Positions 52,555-61,999 are shown, counted from the first letter of the stretch. The stretch: DNA of 64,000 bases from Pirellulales bacterium (GCA_036490175.1 DASXEJ010000153.1:1-64000); one strand, 5' to 3'. The notes: generated from the sequence alone by a model not told the origin. A program made the numbers and translations.

Positions 52555-53007
52555 GAACCGCTCGCCGCCAAAACGATGCTATCGGAACGTTTTCTCGTGC
52601 TGCACGAAGTGGGGCCGCCGCATACCCTGCAACGGCTACGCCGCGTGTTCCCTAACTTTACCGCGCAGGAGCCGTGAATCTGCGCATCATGCTACGCAAA
52701 AGGGGGATGACAGACAATCCATCGGTGCTGGCCAGTACGCGTTGTGTGTGTTAGCAGCGTAAGATTAGTTGCATTAGGTACTTAATGAGAGAATTCGATT
52801 CAATTGGCGCATTTCGGTTGCGATACGGGCGTGGCCAGCCAAAACAGCTTTTCCCTGGCGAGGATGCCGCAGTGGCCACCGGCGTGTCGCTTCAAATCCG
52901 CCTGGACTCGGCCGCTGGTTTTTGCGACACTCCGCGCCCCATCAAGTGCCGGCCCTGCGTAATCTCGGGTTGGAAATCCTTTGAAGTCGCTGTGGAGCTT
53001 CCCGGCC
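52555..53007. other. Divergent intergenic region
   Basis: Control region between proC (minus) and a lipoprotein gene (plus). No gene, tandem repeat or long hairpin seen. A candidate A+T-rich promoter area lies around 52755-52810. Confidence 0.4.
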
Positions 53008-53394
53008 GTGAACGTAATGCGTCCATGGTTTGCCGTATGCCTTCTGGCGCCACTGCTCTGTGGCTGTCAGCCGCTGACGCCGGCAGGTTCGCAGTCGTCG
53101 CCGCTTGCCAGCCAGGCTGCCGCTGCGCATGACGACGATACATTCCAGGGCCGACTTGCCAGCACAACACGGCAAGTAACGGACACCGTGAGTAAGCCCT
53201 TTGATCCGGCTTATCAAAAGCAAAAACAGCAAGACGCCGAGCTGAAGAAGCGCCAAAAGCAACAACAAGAGGCCGCGGTCAAACGACGCAAAGCGCAGCA
53301 GCCGCGATCACCCCTCATGGCGTGGCTATTCCCCGAGCCTAAGACGCCGCGCACTCTCTCGGAGTGGCTGTCGCAAGAGCGGCCCGAGTCGTAG
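53008..53394 (+). CDS. Small lipoprotein with charged coiled coil
   Basis: About 128 residues from GTG 53008 (GGAG upstream); ATG 53017 is the other candidate and removes three residues. The lipobox is LLCGCQP. The mature part is Gln/Lys-rich (QKQQDAELKKRQKQQQEAAV), probably a coiled coil, and ends MAWLFPEPKTPRTLSEWLSQ. It should be lipid-anchored at the outer or inner membrane. Function unknown. The composition resembles the coiled coil of the island lipoprotein at 261-812, but there is no real sequence match. Confidence 0.68.
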   Translation: MNVMRPWFAVCLLAPLLCGCQPLTPAGSQSSPLASQAAAAHDDDTFQGRLASTTRQVTDTVSKPFDPAYQKQKQQDAELKKRQKQQQEAAVKRRKAQQPRSPLMAWLFPEPKTPRTLSEWLSQERPES

Positions 53395-53503
53395 GCTTCG
53401 CGTTTTTGCCTGCGAGTCTGTATCTCGACGAGTTGGGCATCGGCAGTTTGCCATGTAGACTGGTGCCGTCGAGGTCTGTAAGCGCGCTTTGGGGGATGCG
53501 GCC

Positions 53504-54052
53504 ATGGCTTGCGAACTCTCGGACGGCACAATCTGCCTTCGCGCGCCGTGCTCCACCGATATCGATGCCGCCGTCACGGCAGTGCGCGCCTCATTGGCCG
53601 AACTCACTGCTTGGACGACGTGGTGCCACATCGAGTATTCGCGCGCGGATGTCGAGCTGTTTTTGCGCAAAGTCGAGGCGGATCGTTTTGACGACACCGC
53701 CTACGATTTTTATGTCTTCGATTCCCCCCGAACGCGCTTGCTGGGTGGCTGTGGCCTGTACCACTTAGATCATTTGCTTGGCAGCGCCAGTCTTGGATAT
53801 TGGGTTCGTAGCGACGTTGCCCGTCAGGGCATTGCCACTGCCGCGGCTCGGTTGCTAATCAAGTTCGGCTTCCAGGAGCTCGAGCTGACACGTATCGAGA
53901 TCCTGGCAGCGGCAACGAACGTTGCCAGCCAACGGGTGGCCGTCAAAGTCGGCGCCGTCCGCGAAGGGATCCGACGAAACGGCTTGCGATTGCACGGTGG
54001 CCCTGTCGACGCCGTCGGCTTCTCGCTGATACCCGCAGATTTCGGCCTGTAG
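53504..54052 (+). CDS. GNAT family N-acetyltransferase (RimJ/RimL-like)
   Basis: About 182 residues from ATG 53504 with GGGGGA eight bases before. The RimJ/RimL-type pattern includes ICLRAPCSTDIDAAVTAVRA, LLGGCGLYHLDHLLGSASLG and YWVRSDVARQGIATAAARLL (acetyl-CoA pyrophosphate loop; classically R-x-x-G-x-G/A). IEILAAATNVASQRVAVKVG and AVREGIRRNGLRLHG follow. It transfers acetyl from acetyl-CoA to an amino group, possibly a protein N-terminus or a small amine. Substrate not predictable. Confidence 0.87.
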   Translation: MACELSDGTICLRAPCSTDIDAAVTAVRASLAELTAWTTWCHIEYSRADVELFLRKVEADRFDDTAYDFYVFDSPRTRLLGGCGLYHLDHLLGSASLGYWVRSDVARQGIATAAARLLIKFGFQELELTRIEILAAATNVASQRVAVKVGAVREGIRRNGLRLHGGPVDAVGFSLIPADFGL

Positions 54053-54090
54053 CCTCTTCATCGTTGATCGCTTCGGCTACGATTGCAGGA

Positions 54091-54789
54091 ATGAAGTTCT
54101 TGCTTACCAACGATGATGGTATCGATGCCCCGGGTCTGGCGGCGCTCGCGCTGGCCATGGCCGAGTTTGGCGAACTGGCGATCGTGGCGCCGGATCGTCA
54201 CCTATCGGGTTGCGCCCATCAGACGACGACCGATCGTGGCCTGACTTTGGTCCGCGGACCGGACGGTCGTCACGCGCTCGATGGCACTCCGGTGGATTGC
54301 GTGCGCATTGGGCTGGGGCATGTGGCCCCTGATGTCGACTGGATCGTCTCGGGCATCAACGCCGGCGGGAACTTGGGGGCCGACATCTACCGGTCGGGCA
54401 CAGTGGCCGCCGTGCGCGAGGGTGCCCTGTTGGGCAAGCCTGGGATCGCCATTTCACAATACCGCCGGCGCGACAGCGCGGCCGATTGGGGCCGCGCTGC
54501 GCGCTGGACGGCGGATGTGGTTCGGCTGCTCCTGGCGAAACCAGCCGAAACCGGCATCTTTTGGAACGTAAATCTGCCCGATCCCGTTATGCCCGCGACC
54601 GAACCCGCCATCGTGTTCTGTCCGATGGATCCGCACCCCTTTCCCATTGGCTATCGGCTAGTGGAGGGGCAGTACCGTTACGCGACCAACTATCACGACC
54701 GCCCCCGGCATCCAAGGCATGACGTCGAAGTTTGCTTCTCCGGGGCCATTGCCGTTACCCAGCTCGCCTTGCCACGCTTTGCGGGGTGA
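54091..54789 (+). CDS. surE: 5'/3'-nucleotidase SurE
   Basis: About 232 residues starting at ATG 54091. Signatures are MKFLLTNDDGIDAPGLAAL (metal-binding Asp-Asp), VAPDRHLSGCAHQTTTDRGL, GTPVDCVRIGLGHV, VSGINAGGNLGADIYRSGTV (metal-binding Asn) and AAVREGALLGKPGIAIS. It removes phosphate from nucleoside monophosphates. Nine further residues are possible upstream from a TTG but have no family match. Confidence 0.95.
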   Translation: MKFLLTNDDGIDAPGLAALALAMAEFGELAIVAPDRHLSGCAHQTTTDRGLTLVRGPDGRHALDGTPVDCVRIGLGHVAPDVDWIVSGINAGGNLGADIYRSGTVAAVREGALLGKPGIAISQYRRRDSAADWGRAARWTADVVRLLLAKPAETGIFWNVNLPDPVMPATEPAIVFCPMDPHPFPIGYRLVEGQYRYATNYHDRPRHPRHDVEVCFSGAIAVTQLALPRFAG

Positions 54790-54820
54790 CAATTCGAAGC
54801 CGAGTTGCCGTATCGCGGGG

Positions 54821-55060
54821 CTACGGCAGCACCTCGATATGATCCGCGGCCAATGGGATCGGGCAGGGAGTAGCCTGCGGGCGATGTGCGGTTAAATGCG
54901 CGTCATCGGCGAAGAACTCCAATTCGCCCCGCACGATACGCACGTTGGGCGGAGCCTCGATTCCCACACTCACGCGGCTTCCCACAACCCGATTGACGAC
55001 GATCGTGATGTTGTCGCCGATGCGGATTCTTTCCCCTGCTTTGCGGCTTAGTACTAGCAT
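54821..55060 (-). CDS. csrA: Carbon storage regulator CsrA
   Basis: 79 residues from ATG 55060, with AAGGAG before it. MLVLSRKAGERIRIGDNITI and then RVSVGIEAPPNVRIVRGELE carry the conserved core and the Arg of the GLxAPxxVxVxR region that binds GGA motifs in mRNA. The C-terminal tail of about 25 residues is longer than in E. coli. It binds mRNA leaders and alters translation and stability. It stands alone, without flagellar genes nearby. Confidence 0.93.
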   Translation of the reverse strand: MLVLSRKAGERIRIGDNITIVVNRVVGSRVSVGIEAPPNVRIVRGELEFFADDAHLTAHRPQATPCPIPLAADHIEVLP

Positions 55061-55484
55061 CCTTGTCTCTCCTTCCAAAACTGGCTCAATCACACTGGGT
55101 CTATAATTGCTGGACGATCCTCACTCCTGACGGATGACAGTACAAAGCAAAGTCGATGCCAACGTTGATTTGCCGGCTCGGTTTTCATCCGGCTTGAAGA
55201 AAAGTGCGGGGAAAACGCGATTTTCTTGTGATTCCCCTTATGGTCCCGGCCCGTAGGACAGGTTCGCAAGCACCAAGTGCGTCTCTAAATGAGATGCTGG
55301 AGTCAGATTGAGATCAAAAGCCGAGACACCGCCGTTGCGACGCATCGGCGGCCCGACCGCAGGGGCAGAATCTGCTAGCAGCAGGGCCTTGATAAACGGC
55401 TCGGCCAGATCCAGCTCTCTGCGGCTCTGGTCGGCTCACGGGTCGGTCGATAAAACAGGGCGGCACGTCACAGGACTCCGATCG
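55061..55484. other. Divergent intergenic region between csrA and the Nudix gene
   Basis: Roughly 420 bases. Open frames here lack coding character, and I saw no tRNA cloverleaf. A GC-poor stretch lies at about 55185-55240. Promoters for both genes must lie here. Confidence 0.4.
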
Positions 55485-55910
55485 ATGCAGCCCGACATTC
55501 CCGCGCCCCTGTCCCAGGCCTCGGCCGTTCCGTATCGGATGTCCGAGGCGGGGCCCGAGTTCTGCCTGATCACGTCGTTATCGAGCGGCCGGTGGGGATT
55601 TCCCAAGGGGTTGATCGATCCTGGCGAGACGCCTACCGAGACGGCTCTCAAAGAGGCCTTGGAGGAGGCCGGCCTGCATGGCCAGATCGTGGGCGAGCCG
55701 GTAGGCGACTACCAGTACGCCAAATGGGGCACGACCCTGTCGGTCACCGTTTTTCTGATGGAAGTCACCCACTGCGACACGACCTGGCTGGAAGCCGATC
55801 GTCGTCAACGGCTATGGGTCACCGCCCCACAAGCGGCCGGCATGCTCGACCGCCATTACCTGGCACGGCTGCTGAATCAGGCGATGAAGCGGCTGAGGGG
55901 CGCCGGCTAG
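55485..55910 (+). CDS. Nudix hydrolase
   Basis: About 141 residues from ATG 55485 (AGGA about nine bases before). The Nudix box reads GLIDPGETPTETALKEALEE then AGL: the catalytic KE (in place of RE) and EE are there. The preceding WGFPKG is a normal strand-turn of the family. It hydrolyses a nucleoside diphosphate linked to another group, for example nucleotide sugars or diadenosine polyphosphates. The longer frame to 55308 has no family match. Confidence 0.88.
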   Translation: MQPDIPAPLSQASAVPYRMSEAGPEFCLITSLSSGRWGFPKGLIDPGETPTETALKEALEEAGLHGQIVGEPVGDYQYAKWGTTLSVTVFLMEVTHCDTTWLEADRRQRLWVTAPQAAGMLDRHYLARLLNQAMKRLRGAG

Positions 55911-55963
55911 GCGGCCGGCGCTAGTGGCTCACGCGGTGTGCCTGGAGGGAGTACCCGCAGTTC

Positions 55964-56977
55964 TCACTTGGGCGCGGCGTTCGCCTTTGCGAGCACGTTG
56001 GCGATCGTGACAGGCGAACCGCCCTGCCGCTTGCTTTCGTCTGCCGCTTCCATGAAGGCATAGATTTCCAGCGTTTCCGCCGCGCTGACGGGAGGCTTAC
56101 CCGACTTAAAGAATTTGGCGATCTCGGCGACTAGCGGCTGATAGCCCGCGTACGATCCACTGGGCACGATCGCCTTGGACCCGAACACCATGGCTCCGTA
56201 GTCCGACTTGCCGGCCCGGATGCCACGAAAGGTGCCGATGCGGCCCCCTTTCCAAACGCCCACGACCAATTCTCCATCGGCAGTTTGCGTGCGCGACACC
56301 GACTCACAGCCGGGGCCCATGATCGTGAACAGGATCTCGACGCCGTGAATGCCATACCAGAACAGGTCCGGATGATGCTCTTCGAGCGCGCAGGGGCCGT
56401 AAGCGTCGCAACCTAACACGTCTCCCACACGCTCGTCGTTTCGCATGCCAAGAATAGCCGGGCTGAAGCGGAGCGAGGAGCTGGAAAAGCAGGGGACGTG
56501 ATGCTCGTTGGCTAATTTATAAATCGCCACGGCGTCGGCCAGCGTGCCGGCGACCGGCTTGTCGACAAACAGCGGCTTGCCCGCCTTGATAACGGGCGTG
56601 GCCTGTTGCAAATGCGGACGGCCATCGACGCTCTCTAGCAAAACGGCGTCCACCTTTGGCAGCAACTCGTCGATCGAACCGACAATGACGACCCCCATGT
56701 TGCGCAATTGCTTGGTGTAACCTTCGAGGCGATCGCGGCTCGAAGGAATGTCGGGGCTTCCGCCCGGAAAGGCGGCAACAATCTTGACCGCGGCCAGATC
56801 GCCGGTGGCGTTCTTGTCGTTCATCGCTTGCGTAAAGGCAACCACGTGCGACGTATCCAGCCCAATGATTCCCACTTTGATCTGCTTGACCGGTTCGTCA
56901 GCTTTGGCGACGCGGTGAACCATCGCGGTCATTGCTCCTGTGGCGAGTAGAATGTAAGCAAAGCGAAAGTTGATCAC
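55964..56977 (-). CDS. Exported Gfo/Idh/MocA-like oxidoreductase
   Basis: 337 residues starting at GTG (GGAG nine bases before), with a signal peptide (FAYILLATGAMTAMVHRVAK). The Rossmann start is VKVGIIGLDTSHVVAFTQA, not the glycine-rich classical loop. VDAVLLESVDGRPHLQQ and KPLFVDKPVAGTLADAVAIY (catalytic Lys of KP) follow. The C-terminal part carries EILFTIMGPGCESVSRTQ. Substrate unknown. The loss of the usual GxGxxG glycines suggests weak or atypical nucleotide binding. Confidence 0.83.
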   Translation of the reverse strand: MINFRFAYILLATGAMTAMVHRVAKADEPVKQIKVGIIGLDTSHVVAFTQAMNDKNATGDLAAVKIVAAFPGGSPDIPSSRDRLEGYTKQLRNMGVVIVGSIDELLPKVDAVLLESVDGRPHLQQATPVIKAGKPLFVDKPVAGTLADAVAIYKLANEHHVPCFSSSSLRFSPAILGMRNDERVGDVLGCDAYGPCALEEHHPDLFWYGIHGVEILFTIMGPGCESVSRTQTADGELVVGVWKGGRIGTFRGIRAGKSDYGAMVFGSKAIVPSGSYAGYQPLVAEIAKFFKSGKPPVSAAETLEIYAFMEAADESKRQGGSPVTIANVLAKANAAPK

Positions 56978-57255
56978 AGAGTAGGTCTCCGGCGGCGAAC
57001 CTAGGGGAGCGGAAAGTCGACCACGACGAGTTGCCGGCTATTCTATGGTGCCGAGGGACGGAGTGACACCAGTTGTCAGACGTTGCCGGGATGACTTCCA
57101 CGGCGATTCAGCTGGAGCGCCGCCGACCCGCGACGTCGTTTGGTGTATTGGCGCCTTTTACCCGCTAGTCGCCTGGGCTAGAGTTGCTCGCGGCGGCCCA
57201 TTTGACCCTGGTCGGACGTTTCTGCGGCTATGGCAACTTTTCGAGGGGTTCGTTG

Positions 57256-58101
57256 ATGTCGTGGCATTACCTGCTTGCAGTTATACCCTGGGTTGTTTTG
57301 GGGCCGCACGCCGCGGCGAATGATTCGACCGACGAGTTGCTCAAGAAGTCCCGTGCCGCCTTCCAAGCGCGCGATCCGGAAAAGGCGATTGAGCTTGCTG
57401 GGCAGGCAATCGAAGCGGCGCCCGATGACGCGCGCGGCTACGTGTTGCGCGGTGACATGCAAGCGGCGCTGGGGCGGCATACCGAGGCCGTGGCCGACTA
57501 CGGTCAGGCGATCGAACGAGCCCCGCAACAGGCCGAGCTTTTCGACCGTCGCGGCAGCGAGCAGTTCAAGCTGGCGCGGATCGACGAATCGATTGCGGAC
57601 TTCGACCGCTTTATTGCCCAGCGGCCCGATCAAGCGCCGTTTCACTGGAAGCGCGGTATATCGCTGTACTATGCCGGCCGCTTCGACGACGGTCGCAAGC
57701 AATTCGAAGGTTATCAAACGGTCGATAACAACGACGTCGAAAACGCGGTATGGCGCTACTTGTGCATGGCGCGCGCGAGTGGAGTTGCCAAAGCCCGCGT
57801 CGATATATTGCCGATCAAGCGCGACGTGCGCGTACCGATGATGCAGGTTTATGCCCTGTATCATGGCAAGTCGACACCGGACGATGTGATGCGCGCCGTG
57901 GATCAGGGCAATCCCACGCCGGAACAACTCAACGAACGCCTTTTCTATGCGTACCTCTACCTGGGGCTGTATTACGATGCGGCCGGCGATGCAAAACAAG
58001 CGGCCGAACATATCAACGCCGCCGAGGGCCACAAACTCTCGCACTACATGTGGGACGTGGCGCGCGTCCATGCGGCGCGGTTGCGCGAGTCGAAAAAGTA
58101 G
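57256..58101 (+). CDS. Exported TPR protein
   Basis: About 281 residues from ATG 57256 (GAGGGG eight bases before). A signal peptide (WHYLLAVIPWVVLGPHAAAN) is followed by at least three clear TPR units: KSRAAFQARDPEKAIELAGQ, DARGYVLRGDMQAALGRHTE and QAELFDRRGSEQFKLARIDE. Helical repeats continue to about AGDAKQAAEHINAAEGHKLS. It is a likely scaffold in the periplasm. Downstream is the SGNH gene in the same direction, 76 bases away, suggesting an operon. Confidence 0.85.
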   Translation: MSWHYLLAVIPWVVLGPHAAANDSTDELLKKSRAAFQARDPEKAIELAGQAIEAAPDDARGYVLRGDMQAALGRHTEAVADYGQAIERAPQQAELFDRRGSEQFKLARIDESIADFDRFIAQRPDQAPFHWKRGISLYYAGRFDDGRKQFEGYQTVDNNDVENAVWRYLCMARASGVAKARVDILPIKRDVRVPMMQVYALYHGKSTPDDVMRAVDQGNPTPEQLNERLFYAYLYLGLYYDAAGDAKQAAEHINAAEGHKLSHYMWDVARVHAARLRESKK

Positions 58102-58177
58102 CTGCCGAGACATTGACCAGTTCCCCTCCATGTTCGCGATCCGCCGCGCGTCTATGCCTGTGCTGGGAGACACCTCG

Positions 58178-59353
58178 ATGAACTTGCTGGTGGTAATCTG
58201 TTGGGCCGTTTTTTGGGCCAGTGGCTTTATTTTGGGCGATTGCAGAACTGCGCACGCGGCGGACCAGTCGCCGTCGACAACTTCCACTGTGCCCATTTCC
58301 ACAGTGTCAATCGACGATGAGCGAATCTTGCTGGCGCCGTACGTTTGGAAACGCACGGGCACGGGCCCAACTTCACGTGCCGAAGCCGCCATGCCGGGCG
58401 CCTATATCACGGCCGCGTTTCAAGGGAGCAAAACGTTAGGGTTAGTCGTCGACGGTACGGCGAATCGGGATTGCCCGGCCGAATCGATGCCGGTGATCGA
58501 ATATTCCATTGACGAGGGGGAGTTCAAGGTCGTGCCGCTGACCCGCAACGGCGAGGTCTACACGTTGCCTCTGGCAGCCGACTTGCCGCCCGATCATGCG
58601 CACCGGTTGGACCTTTTCTTTCGCGCCGCCGATCTGACAAAGAACCGTTGGAAAGACGCGACGGCGCACCTACGTATGGCGGGATTCGCGTTGGATGCCG
58701 GAGCAACCCTGTTGGCGCGACCTGCGCGGAAGAACCGCGCGATCGGCTTCGGCGATTCGATTACCGAGGGCGTCGGGGGTGATGGGCTGTTTACGTCGTG
58801 GCAATCGCTGGGTCCCAACAACGCGCGGGCAACTTGGCTGCCGCTGGTGGCCACCACGCTCGACTGCGAGTATGGACAATTGGGGACCGGAGGTCAGGGG
58901 ATGACTCGCGAAATTCATCTGCCAGGATTACCTGGCACCTGGGATCGATACGACCCGATGACTTCGCGATTGACCGAGGGGCGATTGCTGCCCGAGCCGG
59001 ATTACATTTTCTGCGCGATGGGCACCAACGACTTTGACAAAGATATTAAGGTCGACTACATCCGCTGGCTGGCTGAGATGCGCGCGGCCTGCCCGCGGTC
59101 GCGGTTCTTCTGCATCGTGCCGCCGCTGGGAGTGCATCGGGACGAAATCGCGGCGGCCGTGACTGCACGCCATCAGGCCCAGGATGCCCGCGTGCATTTG
59201 ATCGACACGGCGCCGCTGCAGCCCCTTTTTCGCGCCGGCCAGGGCCCCACGCAAGTCGCGTACGACGGAGTTCATCCGTCGCAGTGGGGCCAAGCACTGC
59301 TGGGAGCGCTCATTGCCGCAGAGGCGCAAAAGGTCATCACGACTGAGAAATAG
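58178..59353 (+). CDS. Exported SGNH/GDSL esterase
   Basis: About 391 residues from ATG 58178 (GGGAG nine bases before). After a signal peptide and a beta-rich N-terminal domain, the SGNH core has IGFGDSITEGVGGDG (block I, catalytic Ser), QLGTGGQGM (Gly, block II), CAMGTNDFDKDI (Asn, block III) and YDGVHPSQWGQAL (Asp and His, block V). A jelly-roll-like domain before an SGNH domain resembles carbohydrate esterase family 2. It would remove acetyl groups from glycans. Confidence 0.87.
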   Translation: MNLLVVICWAVFWASGFILGDCRTAHAADQSPSTTSTVPISTVSIDDERILLAPYVWKRTGTGPTSRAEAAMPGAYITAAFQGSKTLGLVVDGTANRDCPAESMPVIEYSIDEGEFKVVPLTRNGEVYTLPLAADLPPDHAHRLDLFFRAADLTKNRWKDATAHLRMAGFALDAGATLLARPARKNRAIGFGDSITEGVGGDGLFTSWQSLGPNNARATWLPLVATTLDCEYGQLGTGGQGMTREIHLPGLPGTWDRYDPMTSRLTEGRLLPEPDYIFCAMGTNDFDKDIKVDYIRWLAEMRAACPRSRFFCIVPPLGVHRDEIAAAVTARHQAQDARVHLIDTAPLQPLFRAGQGPTQVAYDGVHPSQWGQALLGALIAAEAQKVITTEK

Positions 59354-59432
59354 CGACGATGCCGTCCGCGCGCGAACCCGTTCGCACAGGACTATGCCAT
59401 TTGTCGCGGGCTTAAGCCTTCTGCGCCAGATG

Positions 59433-60341
59433 TCATTTTGCTGGACTGTAATCGCGCCACAACCAGCGCAGCGATTCCGGCAAGATTGCGCCGCCTTGCT
59501 TGCCGTTATGCCCGCCGTCGCCGTATTCGAAGCGATAGTCGTATTTGGCAAATTTCAGGGCCGCGGCCATCTCTTGGTTTGCCAGCGGCCAGTTACCGTG
59601 CGCGTTGTCGAGGTCGCCTGCGCCGTCCTGCATGAATATGCGGATCGGCTTTGGTCCTGTCTTGCGGATCAACGCCGGGTAAACGTGTCCGCCACGAATG
59701 TTCGTGAAGCTACCAACGTGGCTTAGTACTTTGCTGAAGGCATCCGGCCGTTCCCAGGCCGCGGTCCACGAGCAGATTCCTCCCGAGCTGATACCGCAAA
59801 TGGCGCGGCCGGCCGCGTTATCTACCAGCTTATATTCCTTGGCTACCTCTGGCAGCATTTCGTCGAGCAAGAAGCGGACGTATTGATCGCTAAGCGAATC
59901 ATACTCGAAGCTGCGGTTCGACTCAGGTTTGCCGTCCGCCGTTTTCTTGTCGGTGAACACGCCCGGGTTGATGAAGATGCCGATCGTTACCGGCATCTCG
60001 CCGCGATGAATCAGATTGTCGAACACGATCGGCACACGAAACTGGCCATCTTCCGAGACGTAACTCTTGCCGTCTTGAAAGACCATTACACAAGCCGGGG
60101 TCTCGGGCTTGTACTGCGCCGGGACGTAAACCCAGTAGTCGCGCTCGGTGCCGGGGAAGACGTTGCTCTTCCAATGATGCTGAGTGACTTTTCCTTGGGG
60201 GACGCCTTCGTGCCGCTGCGAATCAGGACCGAGTTGATAGTCGTCGACTGCCCGGGCTTCCGGCGTACCGATCGTGAACAGGGCCGCGCCAAAGTAGAGT
60301 GCGAAAGTTCTCAGAAGATGGTTCGTCGAGCGGCGGCGCAT
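59433..60341 (-). CDS. Exported alpha/beta-hydrolase (enterochelin esterase-like)
   Basis: 302 residues, ATG with AGGAG before it. Signal peptide (TFALYFGAALFTIGTPEARA). Then WVYVPAQYKPETPACVMVFQ, the nucleophile elbow ICGISSGGICSW (first Ser of GISSGG), RIFMQDGAGDLDNAHGNW (candidate Asp) and EYGDGGHNGKQGG (His). This is the pattern of the esterase D/Fes-type family common in planctomycetes, where it often acts on acylated polysaccharides. Substrate unknown. Confidence 0.87.
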   Translation of the reverse strand: MRRRSTNHLLRTFALYFGAALFTIGTPEARAVDDYQLGPDSQRHEGVPQGKVTQHHWKSNVFPGTERDYWVYVPAQYKPETPACVMVFQDGKSYVSEDGQFRVPIVFDNLIHRGEMPVTIGIFINPGVFTDKKTADGKPESNRSFEYDSLSDQYVRFLLDEMLPEVAKEYKLVDNAAGRAICGISSGGICSWTAAWERPDAFSKVLSHVGSFTNIRGGHVYPALIRKTGPKPIRIFMQDGAGDLDNAHGNWPLANQEMAAALKFAKYDYRFEYGDGGHNGKQGGAILPESLRWLWRDYSPAK

Positions 60342-60532
60342 GCGTGACTCCTGGGAGCGGTTGGATTCGGATGGCAGGCGGGCGGGAAATACACCTTAGA
60401 GGCTAATCAACCGCACGGCGGCCCGCAATGTAGCGACGGCTGTCAGTTTGGGGATCCTCGGTTGGCCTGCCGGACCGCTTGGCGACAGACTTTCACCAAT
60501 TCAGGGTAGCAAGCCGACGCCCCGCCGGCGAT

Positions 60533-61279
60533 TCATTGCGGATCGCCGTTGCTGGCGATTTCGAAATCCACAACCAGCGGCAAATGGTCGCTGGCACGCC
60601 GCGCCAAATCGCCGTGTGCGATAAAGGCGCGATGGATGTTCAGACCGCCGCGATAAAAGGCCTTGTCCAGCGAGCCGAGCGGCAGATAGGCCGGAAACGA
60701 CCGGAATCTCGAGGGCGGGCTAGTGATCTGCTCGAAGCCGTGCTCGCCAAGAGACTCTTTCTTCAATTGGTTGCGCCAATCGTTGTAATCGCCGATAATC
60801 AGCGTCGGCAGATCAGGCTCTTTGCGAAAGATGGCATGCGTCAACAGATGATTGACCTGCCAACTGCGCTCGCGCTCGGCGAGACCCAGGTGCCAGTTCA
60901 CCAGTTGCAAATGTCCCCTCGGCGTGTCGACCACGACCACTTGCGCACCGCGCGGCTTTTTCGATTTCAATCGCAGAGATACGTGGTGCTTTTCCAACAG
61001 CGGCCAGCCGGAGAGAACCAGGTTGCCGTAACCGCCCATTTTGAGATGGACGTTATGTTGATAAACTACTGCCGTCGTGTTGAGGCGTTCGGCCAGAAGT
61101 TTGGGCTGGTCGTCAAAGCGCGAACGGCGCACGTTGTGGTCTACCTCTTGCAGGCAGACCAGGTCGGGCTCCAATTCTTCGATGACGGCCATTACCCGCT
61201 CGAAGCGGTATAGCCGGTCTCGACCGCCAATGCCCTTGTGAATGTTGTAGCTGACGACGCGCACGATTTGCGGAACCAA
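60533..61279 (-). CDS. Endonuclease/exonuclease/phosphatase family protein
   Basis: 248 residues. Motifs: VVSYNIHKGIGGRDRL (Asn), EPDLVCLQEVDHN (Glu metal ligand), LVNWHLGLAERERS (His), LIIGDYNDWRN (Asp and Asn), and RRASDHLPLVVDFEI (catalytic His at the end). This Mg-dependent fold cleaves DNA, RNA, inositol phosphates or lipids; the particular substrate is unclear. TTG 61279 gives the longest product; GTG 61264 also fits and removes five residues. No signal peptide. Confidence 0.87.
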   Translation of the reverse strand: MVPQIVRVVSYNIHKGIGGRDRLYRFERVMAVIEELEPDLVCLQEVDHNVRRSRFDDQPKLLAERLNTTAVVYQHNVHLKMGGYGNLVLSGWPLLEKHHVSLRLKSKKPRGAQVVVVDTPRGHLQLVNWHLGLAERERSWQVNHLLTHAIFRKEPDLPTLIIGDYNDWRNQLKKESLGEHGFEQITSPPSRFRSFPAYLPLGSLDKAFYRGGLNIHRAFIAHGDLARRASDHLPLVVDFEIASNGDPQ

Positions 61280-61435
61280 TCCCTAACGACAATGTCTAAT
61301 CGAGACGCATGATAATGACGTGTGGCGTCGGGCTGTTCAAGCCGTGCACTCCACCGACGCCTTGTTTACTATACGTCGGTCGCCCTCATCTCGGGTGACC
61401 TGGATAAAAATCCTGACGGATCGAGGATTGTCACG

Positions 61436-61999
61436 ATGATTGACTGGAATGTGAGCTACAAAGCCGGTCTGCCGTATGCCGATTTTCTCGCCAAGCATGG
61501 CAGCCCAGAGCATCAGCGACGCTGGTCGGATGTGCATGCCGCCTTGCAATTGTCGGCTGCACAGCGGGAACTTTTTGCGAGTTTCACCCGGCAAATACAC
61601 GTGGCCTGCCTGGCCGGGGCCTGGTGCGGCGATTGCGTGTATCAGTGCCCGATTTTCGATCATATTCAGCAAGTCACCAACTCGCTGGACGTCCGCTTTT
61701 TTGACAGGGATGCTCACCCAGAACTGGCCGCCGAGCTCAAGGTGTGCGGAGGGAGCCGCGTACCAGTTGTGGTCTTCCTGAGCGAAGATTTTCAGGAGGT
61801 CAGCCGCTACGGCGATCGCACGCTGTCCCGCTATCGCCAAATGATGGCACAAATGTTCGGGCCATCATGCTCGAGCGGGCTGGTGCTTCCTGCCGGAGAC
61901 GAACTCGCGGCCGTGGTGCAAGACTGGGCCGACGAATTCGAGCGCGTGCAATGGCTGCTACGCACGTCCCCGCGCCTGCGGCAAGTGCATGGCGACTGA
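61436..61999 (+). CDS. Thioredoxin-like protein with CGDC motif
   Basis: About 187 residues from ATG 61436. A helical N-terminus (YADFLAKHGSPEHQRRW) leads into a thioredoxin fold with CLAGAWCGDCVYQCPIFDHI (CGDC active site), RFFDRDAHPELAAELKVCGG and SRVPVVVFLSEDF (cis-Pro). SRYGDRTLSRYRQMM follows. It is probably cytoplasmic and redox active. Upstream sequence to 61322 is in frame but lacks coding character. Confidence 0.8.
   Translation: MIDWNVSYKAGLPYADFLAKHGSPEHQRRWSDVHAALQLSAAQRELFASFTRQIHVACLAGAWCGDCVYQCPIFDHIQQVTNSLDVRFFDRDAHPELAAELKVCGGSRVPVVVFLSEDFQEVSRYGDRTLSRYRQMMAQMFGPSCSSGLVLPAGDELAAVVQDWADEFERVQWLLRTSPRLRQVHGD

Noticed and set aside
55061-55484. Possible tRNA or small RNA gene upstream of csrA
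   Set aside because: I found no T-loop GTTCRANNC with matching stems and no cloverleaf. A short GTTCGCAAGC-like string near 55260 alone is not enough.
55588-55606. Sequence GGATTTCCCAAGG, similar to the 21-bp island motif core
   Set aside because: It lies inside the Nudix gene and encodes the conserved GFPKG turn, so family constraint explains it. The flanking bases of the motif are missing.
57178-58392. Long minus-strand open frame of 404 codons
   Set aside because: It is antisense to the TPR and SGNH genes, which have clear domains, signal peptides and ribosome binding sites. Its own translation shows no family and mirrors their codon bias.
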